This document shows positions 46,650 to 57,884 of a stretch of DNA of 64,000 nucleotides, one piece after another. Below the pieces are notes generated by a model, which saw nothing but the letters and a program-made list of their open reading frames with translations, was not told the origin of the DNA and did not search any database. Origin of the DNA: Mastacembelus armatus (Eukaryota; Chordata; Actinopteri; Synbranchiformes; Mastacembelidae); the NCBI RefSeq assembly GCF_900324485.2, contig NC_046640.1:14371673-14435672 (forward strand), given 5' to 3'. The translations under genes and the position numbers were made by a program. Positions within the stretch are counted from its first letter, which is position 1. Each line of letters opens with the position of its first letter.

Positions 46650-47162
46650 CGACATATAGGACAAACAATTGTCTCTGTAGCCAATCAGGATGTCCTCTAC
46701 AGCAAAGATCGTCAGTTACACAAGTTATCACTCTGGAATAAAATTACTTCACCTTTCGGGACGTCGCAGCCATAAACAGTAAATGTTATGATCAGAACTT
46801 TATTTAACTAGGTTAATTATACATAAGCTACTTCATAATTATGCTGAAAAAGGCCTAATTAAGATTTAAAATGCAACTTAATGGTGTGTTTAGACGCTTA
46901 GAAATGTGTAAACTCAAATTAAAAGGTTAACAAGAATGTATCTGAGTTGATCTGGATAATTTTTATTTCAAAGATATTGCCCAGGCCACACGAGAAGTTA
47001 GTCAAAATGTGGTATCTGAAAAAGTAATCGGAGTGGTAACTCTTTACTTCCTCCCTCCTTGCCGTCTTCGGTCAGGGTTCATAGGGGGAAGATACACATG
47101 TAGCTCCACATGTTATTTTTTACCCAGATAGTTTGTAATGTTTTGGAATAAATCGTAGTAAG

Positions 47163-49194
47163 ATGGGGAAGAATAAGAAAAATAAAACAAACGACTCGGG
47201 AATACAAGCGGATAAACCCGAGAAGCGTCCGAGGTACGTGACTGACTGAGCTGATGGGTAAAAGAAAAACTGATAGCTAGTGTTAGCTACAGGAGCTAAC
47301 TAACGTTAAAATTAGCTCTGCAAGTTAGTTGTCAGCTATTATATTGAGGTGCATGCATTTATCTTAAGTGATAGCATATGCCTGCATTTGCAGTACGCTG
47401 CCTTGACGCTGTCTGACTGTGTGTGGTCTGTAATGTGTCTGAACTTAAGTGGCAAGAAGCTGCAGCAGGACGGCAAAGCCAAAAAAGCCAAAGAAGTAGA
47501 CCACCTGAAGCACATCCCCTTCAGACTCAGAGAGATAATGAAGAGCAAAGAGAGAATGAAAACTGGAGCAGTGAAGGCGAAAAAGGTGAAAGGTGTGTTT
47601 AAAAAAAAAAAAAAAAAAAAGTGTATTTGTCATTTATAAAATCTGTTTATGATTATTGGAGAAATCAGCTGTACTTCTGTCTCCTTAGCCATGTTCCCTG
47701 AATGTAAGCCAGAGGATTCCCAGGATGGAGACATACCTGTGCCACATTTCAGGAGAGGAAGATGTGAAAGTGAGAAAGCGTATCTGCGGCGCATGGAGAT
47801 TGAGACGAAACATGTTCTCTTTCTCACCAAGAACCAAGTGGACAGAAGGCCTGAGCTGGACGCAGACAAACAGGAGAGGCGTGCAGACAAGGGCAAGTCT
47901 GAGAAAAAGAAAGAGTGAGTCCAAACCCTTTTTCTTGTCTCATGCTCTAAATTGTCTGTCAGATTATGGTGCATGCTGGTTTGTGGCTGTTTCATATATG
48001 TGCCTGCAACAAAAATGAAAAGATAAAAGTGTCATCTCTCTTGATTTCTAAGTAGAACTAAAGTTACATTATTATTTTGATTATTATTTTTTAATTAACT
48101 GATGGGTTATTGTTTACTTTATGAAATGTCATAACTATGAATCTATATGAATCAACTATCAAGAGATCAAAGTCACATCTTAAAGCTGAAGCAATTACTT
48201 CGTTAGTAGAGTGACTGAAAATTCACCTGGAACTAATTTGATAGTTGTTTTTTTTTGTTTGTTTTTTTTAAACAGTAATGCCAAATGAAATTTAAAATGC
48301 TTGAATAACAATTTGGGGGTGGGGGGTGGGGGGGCATAGTGGCTGAGTGGTTAGCACTGTTACCTCACAGCAAGAAGGTCATAGGTTCGCAGGTTTCTGT
48401 GTGGAGTTTGATAGATGATGGATGGATATATGAATGACAATACATAGAAAACTAAGGTTCTCATTACTGGCTGATGCATGTCTGATTTATTTGTTTTTCT
48501 CTACAGGTATGACAAGGTCAGACTAGAGAAGCAACGGCAGAAGAAGTTGGACAGAAAAGAAGCCAATATGGAAAAAGAGATGTTTGTAGGTAATGCAAGC
48601 AAGTTTTTCAAGAACAGATACCATTGCAAAGGCTGTGGGGGAGTTTTTCACCTGTAATTTACTGCAAATGTTCAGATTTATTTGAAAAATATTTTGTATC
48701 CAAGTTTAGTTACTTTCACATAATAGCAGGGATAGAAGTGTATATGTGTTATAAATAGGAGCCATTGTAAAGACCTGCTGAAGGCGAATAAAACTTTTTG
48801 TAGTACTGTAAATGCTGGTATTTGTTTTGTAGATCACGTTCCCTTTGGCGAAGTTACAATGGCCCCACCGTCTTTGAGCGTCAAACCCCGGAAAGCACTG
48901 GTCAAATCTCAGGTAACAACTCTGTGCCTATATCATGTTATTAAAATTAATTTATTGCTTGAGTTAGTGTTTAATTACGTTATTTTCCTCCTCCAGAATG
49001 CATCAAAGGGCCTCCTTCTCAACTCTCTGCTCGGCCAAACCACAGCCTCTACAACCAAACCATCTATGGCCAGACAGAGAATCATGGAGGAGGAGAGGGA
49101 GCGGGCAGTGAAGGCCTATCGTTGTCTGAAGAAACAGCAGCAGCAGCACAAGATCAGGACTGTCAGTCTGGAAAAAGTCAAGGACATTCAGTGA
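47163..49194 (+). CDS. ccdc137: ccdc137, coiled-coil domain protein 137
   Basis: Six exons (47163-47233, 47450-47592, 47689-47914, 48507-48589, 48833-48912, 48997-49194) give 266 residues; all junction phases agree. Family blocks: IPFRLREIMKSKERMK, DIPVPHFRRG, KAYLRRMEIETKHVLFLTKN (human YIHRMQQEAQHVLFLSKN), DHVPFGEVTMAPP, and the C-terminal SMARQRIMEEERERAVKAY. The N-terminus is lysine-rich (MGKNKKNKT) and the protein is very basic with charged helices. Human CCDC137 (RaRF) is a nuclear/nucleolar RNA-binding protein that retains retinoic acid receptor in the nucleolus (family knowledge). A run of A bases just after exon 2 makes its frame appear to continue as KKKK; the real donor is G|GTGTG. 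AATAAA at 49951 may end the message. Confidence 0.95.
48331..48433 (+). repeat. tRNA-like SINE fragment in a ccdc137 intron
   Basis: Contains an A-box-like TGGCTGAGTGGTTAGCACTG, then CTCACAGCAAGAAGGTC and GGTTCG (B-box remnant), CTGTGTGGAGTTTG, and ends in GATGGATGGATA. This is the widespread fish SINE headed by a tRNA-like unit and tailed by a TCCA-type repeat. The copy is short, with the B box and much of the body damaged. Confidence 0.6.
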
Positions 49195-52100
49195 TGTTCC
49201 CTATCACTCACCTTAAGGTGTTACACTTCAACTGCAGTCATGTGTGAACCAGAATCAGTGATGTTAGGACACTGAGACTGATCATAGGACAGCCATGTTT
49301 GTGTTAGATAACTCTGAAACTGATATGATGGTGAGGGAGCTTACCACAGCTTAGTTAACCACCATGGGAAAAAAACAAGCATTTGCATTCACAGGCTGCA
49401 ATATGAGGTAAGTATTACATGACATTCAACTATTACTTTCATTATCGCATATGTAGTTTACACGAGGACAGGACATTGTGTTGATTAATAGTTGTTGAAT
49501 TGTTTTATAAAGACAAACTGATCCTAAATACCAGGAAATCCATCCAGACAGGTGACTTGTGTTGATTTCTGCATGTTAGATAGTTGACTGGCAAGTGTTA
49601 ATTTGGGTTTACACTGTTCAGTAGATAGCCACTATGATGTCATTTGAAACGTGGGAGACGATAAAACAACAGGTTATCTCAAGGCTAAAAGATTAAGCAT
49701 GTGACGTATTTTGCCACTAGATGGCAGTCCTCCTGTAGAAAGCTGCTTTTCTTCTTTTTGTGTTGAGAGCCAAGAGAAACTGAATTATTATGGGCTTTTT
49801 TTTATTTTAAGAAAAATGTATTTTCGGAGGTACCCAATGTCATATTATTTCTGTACATTTATTGCTTCAGTGTTTTACTTTGTCAGCCTTTTTTCTTTAT
49901 ATATCAGCCTTTTCAAGGAGTAGATGGGAAATATATATAAGATATGAGGGAATAAAATTAAGAAAATAGTCTCACCATAAGGTCTGTTTCACATGATCAT
50001 GATCAGCTGGAAAGCTGAGGATCAATTTGTCACTGACCTTGGTGGTTCTTGATTATCTCAGAGCAGTCACTGTTAATATCAATTCTGGAGTTTTCATTCA
50101 TTTGGCATGATCATCTTTAAATATTATATGACTTACTTAGTTCAACTTTCCAATTTTATGAATTAATTTAGACCCAAAGAAATAAACAAGTGCAAATGTG
50201 GGCAACAAAATATAGAATCTGTTTACACCATGTTTCTCTTTGGCTTCTCTGAGAGCTAACACTTACTAAAGCCTGGCACAGCTTTTTTCATTTGTAATGC
50301 TTAAAAGGTTTACCTCCATCAACAAGGCCCTTGTTCAAATATTGGCTTCTGGAACAAACTGTACAAATTCATATGTTTTGTTTGACAACTTTTCGAAGCA
50401 TAATATATCTAAAAGCAAACATTAGGCTATCATTTTTACAATAGTGATCTATTGAATAACATCTCCAGATGGTATGGTATTACCTATTGATACTCAATAG
50501 TTACCTGCTCTGTGGTTTCACAGACATTTCTGTTTGATCAGCTTTGACAGTGATTTTTTTTTTTTTAAACATGTTTGTCCACTGAACGTTGTCACAGTGA
50601 CAAGGAAATGCATTAAGTAGAGACAGCTGCTTGTGATTGGTAGTGCTGACTCCCTAGAGCTGAGCCCAAACACCCATGTCCATGTGCAAAAGACAGCTAT
50701 TCATATTATCAGGAGAATTGCTGTGGCTGAAAGATGTTTTATTTGATTTCAGGTCAAGTAACACACCAGCACAAAAAGGTTCATGTAAAATTTAATGTGT
50801 TTTTATTGTGGTTTTCTGCAGGGAGACACCATACCACTTTTTTAAATGCATGGGTAACACCAGCTATGGGAGGATTAAAGCACTGGGGATCAAGCTGGCA
50901 CAAGGCTTTACATAAAATCTTCACATTTGCATGTGTATTCTGTTGAACAGTTTTCTGCTGTCTGATTTCCAGCTTGTAAGCAATAACCTCTCTCAGCAAG
51001 CTGCTTATGGTTGCTGACAGTACAGGATGGTGGGAGTAATTGGGAGAGAGCCTACTCAGCCTGCTGCTAGGCAGCCACAGCTCACTCTAAGGCTCCACAA
51101 GTGGGTGTGTGTCTGTGTGTGTGAGAGGGACAAATTATATGTTTCTCTCCATGCAGAGAAAGGGAAGAACTCATAAGTCAAAACAGTTACCCATGGGTAT
51201 CTGTGGAAAACTACTTTCTCCCTTCACAGTAATGTTTTGAATATAGCTTTATTTCCAAACCGTATGACCACAATAGCGTTTTAGAACAGATCCTGTAGTT
51301 AAACTACATACAGTCACTATACGAAGGTGTGTTTGATTGTGCACATATTTGCAGCCCTCTCAACTTATTATGTAACACGCATGTAGTGAAAGCTCCTAAC
51401 AGCCTTTACTGCTGCTACTGAAACAATGCATCACTCTATCAAAATCGATTAAATCTTACTGGAATGCTCCAAACTCAAAATATTAGCTCAACTGCTTGGT
51501 TGCTCAAATGCTATTACAGCCCTAAATTCAAACTGGAAAAGAGCATTACATAGATTTATTGCTGGGTTTTACTGATTGGGTTGAGTGACATTGTTCAGCA
51601 GTGTAAACCGTGACAAAGCCAACCCCTGAGTGTGGCCCCAGCTGAAACTGTAAAGGCTTGTCAAGCAAACAATATGTAAATAATCGCTCTAGGTAGTGAC
51701 TTTTTGACACTTCCTCTTTCAGTCTCAGTTTTTCCCAGTTAGAATCCAATGATCCAATGCTCACCCAGGATTTAAGTCATTTTTACAGTTTAATAAGTTA
51801 TAATTTATACCTATACATAAATTTACATTAAAAAAATCCAAGACACCACAAAAGCATATGCCTTTCTCAAAGTCTAAATCACAATATTATTTTACAAGCA
51901 AAGGATACTATACAATAGCTAAAAGATAAAGACAATATGCAGCAGATTTCTGACAAGAAAAGCTATCAGTGATAAGACAATTGCAACTCCTCTGGCCTTT
52001 ACAATGCACACAATCTAACCTAGTCTACTTAATAATTTCACTTAATGCTTTTTAGACCTGGTCGTTTACTATTTCTTCACCCTTGGTCTCCATTAGGTTA

Positions 52101-52574
52101 GTTTGCTCCTTGAAAATTGTATACATGACTCTATGTTGGGATTTAGATTTTGAAAACATAGGTAGACAGAACTTTTCTAGGGCTTTGACTTGCTAGTCAA
52201 CTGTCTGAGAATTGATTTAGGCCTCCAGCTGACCTGAAAATAGAAATGAAATAGAGTGGATAATGTGCAGTGTTTCTATATAGAAATCTTCATTTTCTTC
52301 TGTAGATAAATTAGCCTGGATTAGTCATTCTAATGTTTTATTTTTGACACTCAGTTCTTACATATACAGAACAAACAAGCGTGTACAGAAATCAGAGGAG
52401 ATAATATAATAATATGTGAGGAGCAAGGTCACATTACTCCATATAGCTATAGGATAAATGTATCTTTAGAATTAACAATGAGAAGGGTACATACAATTTG
52501 TGATTACAATACATACAAGTGACTTATTATAGCTGTAACAACCAAGTGTGTAGGTGACTTGTGTGTCACAGTTC
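49195..52574. other. intergenic region between ccdc137 and gprc5c
   Basis: 3' flank of two convergent genes. AATAAA at 49951 (plus) and its complement at 52336-52341 are candidate poly(A) signals for ccdc137 and gprc5c. No further gene seen. Confidence 0.6.
49714..49726 (+). promoter_or_regulatory. CTCF-like motif between convergent genes
   Basis: CCACTAGATGGCA is a full match to CCASYAGRKGGCR. It lies about 520 bases past the ccdc137 stop. Confidence 0.4.
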
Positions 52575-54429
52575 TTAAGATGACAAGGACTGGGCCAAAT
52601 GAGGCAGGGAGAAGCCACTTCCTGGATTCAAAGAAGGAACTGCAGCTCGGGGGATCATCATATCTTGGTTGGTCTGTAGGAACACAAAGAAAGTGATTAT
52701 TCCAGACATTATAAGCAAGAGTTTTTTTTTTGTGATTTAAGATTCTGTGAACACACTCACCTTTGTGATACCCTTTGCAATCAGGGCTATTTCTGTGGGC
52801 TGGTACACACAACTTCGTAGCTGACCGTTGTAAGACCCATATGGAGACACTGGCTTTGTGGGTACTGGTAAGGAAAAGAATCAGCTTTTTAAACATGCAG
52901 AAAACCCTGACACCCATGTCTGCCTTGTTCGGTGTGTAATGATCTGGATTTGGACAGTTTATTTCTTGCTGTTCTTGCTGGGAGCACAATCACATTTGAT
53001 GTGAAGCATCTGTGGACTGCCATCTTCAGGACTTTAAATCCGGACTAAATTAAGCCTGGACTTTGGCCCAGTGGCTAGTGTGATTTTGCTCACCTGGTTG
53101 TTCTAATCTTCCATTGCACAATAATTCAAATCACTGTGAGCAGTCAAAGTTTTTGAGATGTTTTTATTTATTTTGCCACAATATCTTACCTCGCCACAAT
53201 TTTATCGTAGATGTCTACAGGGAGTCCATTCTGTTTTAAGGTCTGATTTTTGTCATCCACTGACATCCAGTGTGAATTTTTGGCTCTGGTGTGTGCCTTT
53301 CTAAACTATGTCCTATGTTCTAGGCACATATTAAGGATCACATGTCATGGCAGTGATTTCCTGTTGAAGTTTGAATTTTTTTTCTGTAGCCATGACGAAG
53401 AGGAATGCAATAATTAATTATTATTGTTTATTTAATCATAACAGACATACCTGTTGGAGGCTCATCCATAGAGAAAGCTTTATTCTCCATGTACACATTC
53501 TGATGAGGTGGCGTTGGCTCCTTGAGGATATTGTCATAAGCCAGACTCCTGGCAGGATAGACGTGGTCTCCATCATGGGGTTGCTCCTGGTCTGGGTTCT
53601 CCTTTGTCAGTAAGCAGATTTCAGGAATTGTGTAGAGGACCAGGAACACCCAGGCATTTGACACCACAGCTATAGCCAGAGTAGGATCATCCCAACGGAG
53701 GTTTCCGGCCATTTTGTTGCCATATATGTACATGACAATCCAAGCTACCCAGATAGCCATGGTGAAGAGTCCCGTGACCAGGATGAAAGCTCCATCTTGG
53801 TGCCACTGTTTGTGCTTATGTGTCACTGAAGGTAAAGCCATCAGTACCACAGCTAACAACAGAACCATCACATAGATCAGAGCCATCACAAAGTCCTGGT
53901 TGGCAATGCTGCAGGACAGGTCAGAGCTAATTACACCTCCTGGTGGGCTTCTGACCACAGTGATGATAAGCCACTCAGTGTTGATGATCACCTCAATCAG
54001 CCACAGACCAAGGGCTCCCAGACATAACATCCACCCCCTAGGCCCCTGGCCCCTCCGCTGCAGCAGAGCAAGCCACAGCCCATGCATTATCAGGCAGGCT
54101 AGACATCCGGAGAACAGTACTCCAAAGAGAAACCTCCTTGCAGTACAGCTGGTGGAGTACTGGTCCACAATGAAAGCAAAAGAGAGTCCAAAGAGTCCCA
54201 GGGTGAAAACCAGAATGCCTGCCTGCAGTGCCACCATACCCTTTCTCTTTTTGTTTGTCACAAATGGGAGACAGGCCATGAGTATGACAAACAGAACAAA
54301 GGAAGTCACCACACCAGCAGCAGCAATGGCTTCCACAATGACTCCCCACACTGCAGTCAGGTCACACAGGTTGTAGTAAATAGAGCTGACAGTGGAACCA
54401 CATCCTTTTGGAGCGCTGGTAGGGTCCAT
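52575..54429 (-). CDS. gprc5c: gprc5c, orphan class C receptor
   Basis: Three coding exons (53451-54429, 52761-52864, 52575-52673) give 393 residues. Exon 1 holds all seven helices; marks are IYYNLCD, RRFLFGVLFSGCLACL, VEVIINTEWLIITVVRS in nearly human form (IEVIINTEWLIITVVRS), ANQDFVMALIYVMVLLL, WVAWIVMYIYGNK and WDDPTLAIAVVSNAWVF. The tail has NVYMENKAFSMDEPP, PVSPYGSYNGQL and VYQPTEIAL, which are specific to GPRC5C among the four GPRC5 paralogues. The last exon ends MMIPRAAVPS ... QSLSS*. GPRC5 proteins are retinoic-acid-inducible membrane receptors without the large class C ligand domain. No signal peptide is visible ahead of MDPTSAPKG, unlike human GPRC5C; the upstream exon has an in-frame TGA, so this ATG is the start unless another exon is used. 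Confidence 0.95.
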
Positions 54430-54878
54430 AGCTAAAATGCTGCAACCAAAACACCGCAATTATGTAAAGCGTATGGAAATCTCTATTCACCAATTATATA
54501 ATTTGCATCCTAGTTATTTAAACAGGCAGGACATTAAAACTACAGACTGCATCTGAAAATACATTTCCATAGTTTACTACTGTACCACAAAGTGTACCTT
54601 AGTATACCTTAACCTGAAGCTTCAAAACAATAGTGTGTCGAGTCTTATTGTTCCAGTTGATTCATTCAAGTTTCTAAAGCATCTGACAGTCACAAGACAT
54701 TGTCTCCCCTGCCTTTAATTATCATTCTCCAATTCCCCACCCATCACTGGTTTAAATGCTGATGTTAAGCTCACAAATTCAAAGGTCCCAAACTAAAACC
54801 AATATAAAGATTTATATAATACCCTACATCATTACTCTGTGAATGTAGTTTTGGAAATATATCTACGGGATCTCTTAC

Positions 54879-55150
54879 CTGGGCTGATGACCGTAACAGC
54901 TGCTCCCACAGGTGACTCAGGTATTAACTCCGTAGAGGATAACTCACCGCAGAAATTAAAACAATGTTCTACCCGATTTGTTTTATTTCTGGATGATTAT
55001 AAACGCTCCTTTAAGGCAATGTCTCCAACTTCTTCTCGCTTAATTGTTCACTTGATGGATCCACGGAGTTTTCCGTGCGTAATCATGGACGGCCACCCGT
55101 CTCCTCCTCCTCTGATGTTACTGAACCATGTAACAGTGGACTCACCGGCA
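54879..55150 (-). other. probable 5'UTR exon of gprc5c
   Basis: The minus strand has a donor CAG|GTAAGAG at 54879 that pairs with the gprc5c acceptor TTGGTTGCAG at 54440. Read through in the gprc5c frame the exon has a TGA, so it is noncoding. The 5' limit is a guess. Confidence 0.4.
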
Positions 55151-57627
55151 GACGCATCAAAGTAATTACTGACAGCCTACTCTCTAAAGGTAAAAAGTGT
55201 CTTTCTCGACAAAGCTCGAATACTCTGTCCCTGTACCCTGTCCAGCCTCTCCGGTGGTTGCGGCTTTGCATATTCTGTGAGATTAGCAGCCAGCCTACTT
55301 GTTTCAGGCAGCTTACGTCTAAACAAAGACACCATTTACCTCTGAAGTGACATTTCCACTTGTATACAGGCCGTGCAGCATGGTCAGCGCTGTGACCTCT
55401 TTGACACTGATAGCAAACACACTGATGACTGATGGCTTTGCACGTTTAATGATCTGATCACTTGTGATTCATCTTTAACGGTGAAATCTTATAAAATGAT
55501 TATTGATGCTGCACTAAGTTATGTGCTCTATAATGTCCCCTCACAGCATTACAAAATTAAAGTTTAAATTAAAGTTGTTTATTACAGTTGTTTATTTTCA
55601 AACTTTTGCTATTCTAAGGTATGGAAATTTAAACTGCTGCTACATGCACAACAGACGTGATAATCTCTTTTTAAAGGACAGTCTAAAGGAACAACTATCA
55701 CAGGGGAAACTGTCTTTCCAGTTTGCAGAGCCACCTGGTGGAAAATACTGTTATAGGAGAAAGATCCACTCCTGTTGTTTTGCAGTTCAACAGAGTGAAA
55801 TCAGATTACACAACAAAATAGATCTTGTTATTGATCTGTTATAGACCATGCCAGTTAACATCCATCTAATAAAAAAGACATTGACTGATGTCATTGATTT
55901 TTAAGCTTTTATGTAGTCTCCTTTCCAAGCTATTCTCTCTACAATAAATGGTTACACATTCAGAATTTGCAGAAATCCTGGGGTGTGTATAAAAATATGT
56001 CTTTAATTCTACTTAAATAAGGGATTGAAGTCAAAAGTTTATATCTTACACATCTGAAATTCTTAGAAATTAGTGAGTTGAATGCAATGTGTATATAAAT
56101 CTATCTGTGTGATGTTTTGGAGAATTGGTTATATAGTGCATCTATTCTGGTTTCACCCAACATTAAGGTCATCCAGGATACCTAGTTAAAGCTAATTCTG
56201 TCGGTCATCTTGTTACACATACACATTATATTGTGTGATGGAACAGCCTTTGGTGTATCGATCCCTCAGTGTAGCCTGTGCTAATGCGTGTCTCCCTTTG
56301 TATTGTGGTCCTGTTAGCAGATTCCTAATTGGCACAAATCTCAAAGGATAAAGCAATAGGAACTTAATGAATGACATGCCCTTTTCAAATGCACATATAA
56401 TGGGGGCTGTGTGCTTATGCTGTTTCATTCCTCATTTGTCTTATTTAAATCTGTGTTCACTTTCTGTGTGCAAAACAGATACGTTGCTCATGTTTTCTAG
56501 TCCAGTTTGTTGCAGCAGACTTCATTAGGACACCTCAGCACAACACTCCTCTGAGACCCTGTCAGGTTATTCATAGCAATGGCTCAGGTTGGGGTCTAGC
56601 AGGACATCTCTTTTCCTGCATTTTTATTGCAGCCTGGCAGCCCACAGGGCTTCACCACAACCCCATTCCCTCTGAAACAATGTCTGTCCTTGTCTGTCTC
56701 ATACTGGGCATGGTGTTAATATAGGTACTGTAATTAGACTAATGGTCTATACAGAGTTTTTTTAAAAATATCAGATCCATACAGAGCTGATCCTTTTTAG
56801 AAGAGTTTAACAAGGATCTCAGTATTGACTCACCCATCTATCCCTGACAGATCGATGCTAGCTGAGTGGTAAATAAGGCTCACTCTGGCACTGTACACAT
56901 TTCTCTGAGCCCTGAGGCCATGACCAGAGGCGTTGTGTTAGTGCATGTTCTAGGATGCATAAACTGCATGTCGTGGCTTTTTATATTGATTATCATAGCA
57001 TAGAGGTTACTATTTTCCCTGCCAGTAGCAACCATTGACGTAGTATCAAGCTGAAATTTGTCTGTACCACACGCAATCATTAAACCCTTTCACCTAACGA
57101 TGCAGTAGATGTTGTTTACAAAAGCTTACATTACACAAATAACTAAAATACATTCAAATCTCAATAAATGCTGTGAAAACATAAAATCCTGATTTGCAGT
57201 TGAATTTGATAACCAGAGTGGCTCTTAAATTTATAAGCAGACCTAGCGCCAATAAAATTATCCTGCCATTACTTAGATTAACATGGCATCTGAGAAATAA
57301 TTGCACTCAAATGAAAAATTTTCCTATAAATGGTTAATGGAATTTGATTGGCTGTAGTTGGTCACACATTTTGGAACTTGAATTACTTTTAGCATGGTCT
57401 CAGTGGCAATTTACTACAGTTAATTAATTATATGGCACTAATTGAAATTAATGTAGATATAAACAAATTTTGCTTCATTCTGAGTTAATATTGATTGTTA
57501 ATAGTGTCTAACCCCACTGACTTTTAAACTAAAAAAAAAAATCACATTAAACTGTGTCCTTGACTGGCCCAGTGCCGGTGATCAATGCCATGTAGCATCC
57601 AAAAGGGAGAAATTTAAAATCAAAGCT
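55151..57627. other. intergenic region between divergent gprc5c and btbd17
   Basis: No gene seen. A CTCF-like site (minus-strand CCACCAGGTGGC, 55730-55741) lies within it. Confidence 0.6.
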
Positions 57628-57641
57628 GTCGCTATAGCAAC
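57628..57641. promoter_or_regulatory. RFX X-box in the btbd17 promoter
   Basis: GTCGCTATAGCAAC is a near-palindromic X-box (GTNRCC/RGYAAC type), 257 bases upstream of the btbd17 ATG. A CCAAT box (57659) and a TATA-like ACATAAAG (57714) follow in normal promoter order. RFX factors drive genes of ciliated and neural cells; use here is inferred. Confidence 0.5.
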
Positions 57642-57884
57642 GCCCCTGCCAGATTCCACCAATCAATGGAGTCTGTGGGGTTGCGAGATACGCCAGGGAA
57701 AGGCCAGCGTCCTACATAAAGAGCGCGGGACAGGGAGCCGGGCGGCACACATAGGGCATAAGAGTTTTCCGCACGCACACGACAAAAGCGCAGCAGCAAA
57801 AGGGTCAGGAGAAGAGTAGCACAGAGAAAGGAAGAGAGAGGGGGAAAGGACAAAAGAAGAGAGACAAGGAATAACTGAGAAGAT

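Noticed and set aside
53900-54376. 158-residue plus-strand frame
   Set aside because: Shadow of the gprc5c seven-helix exon on the other strand.
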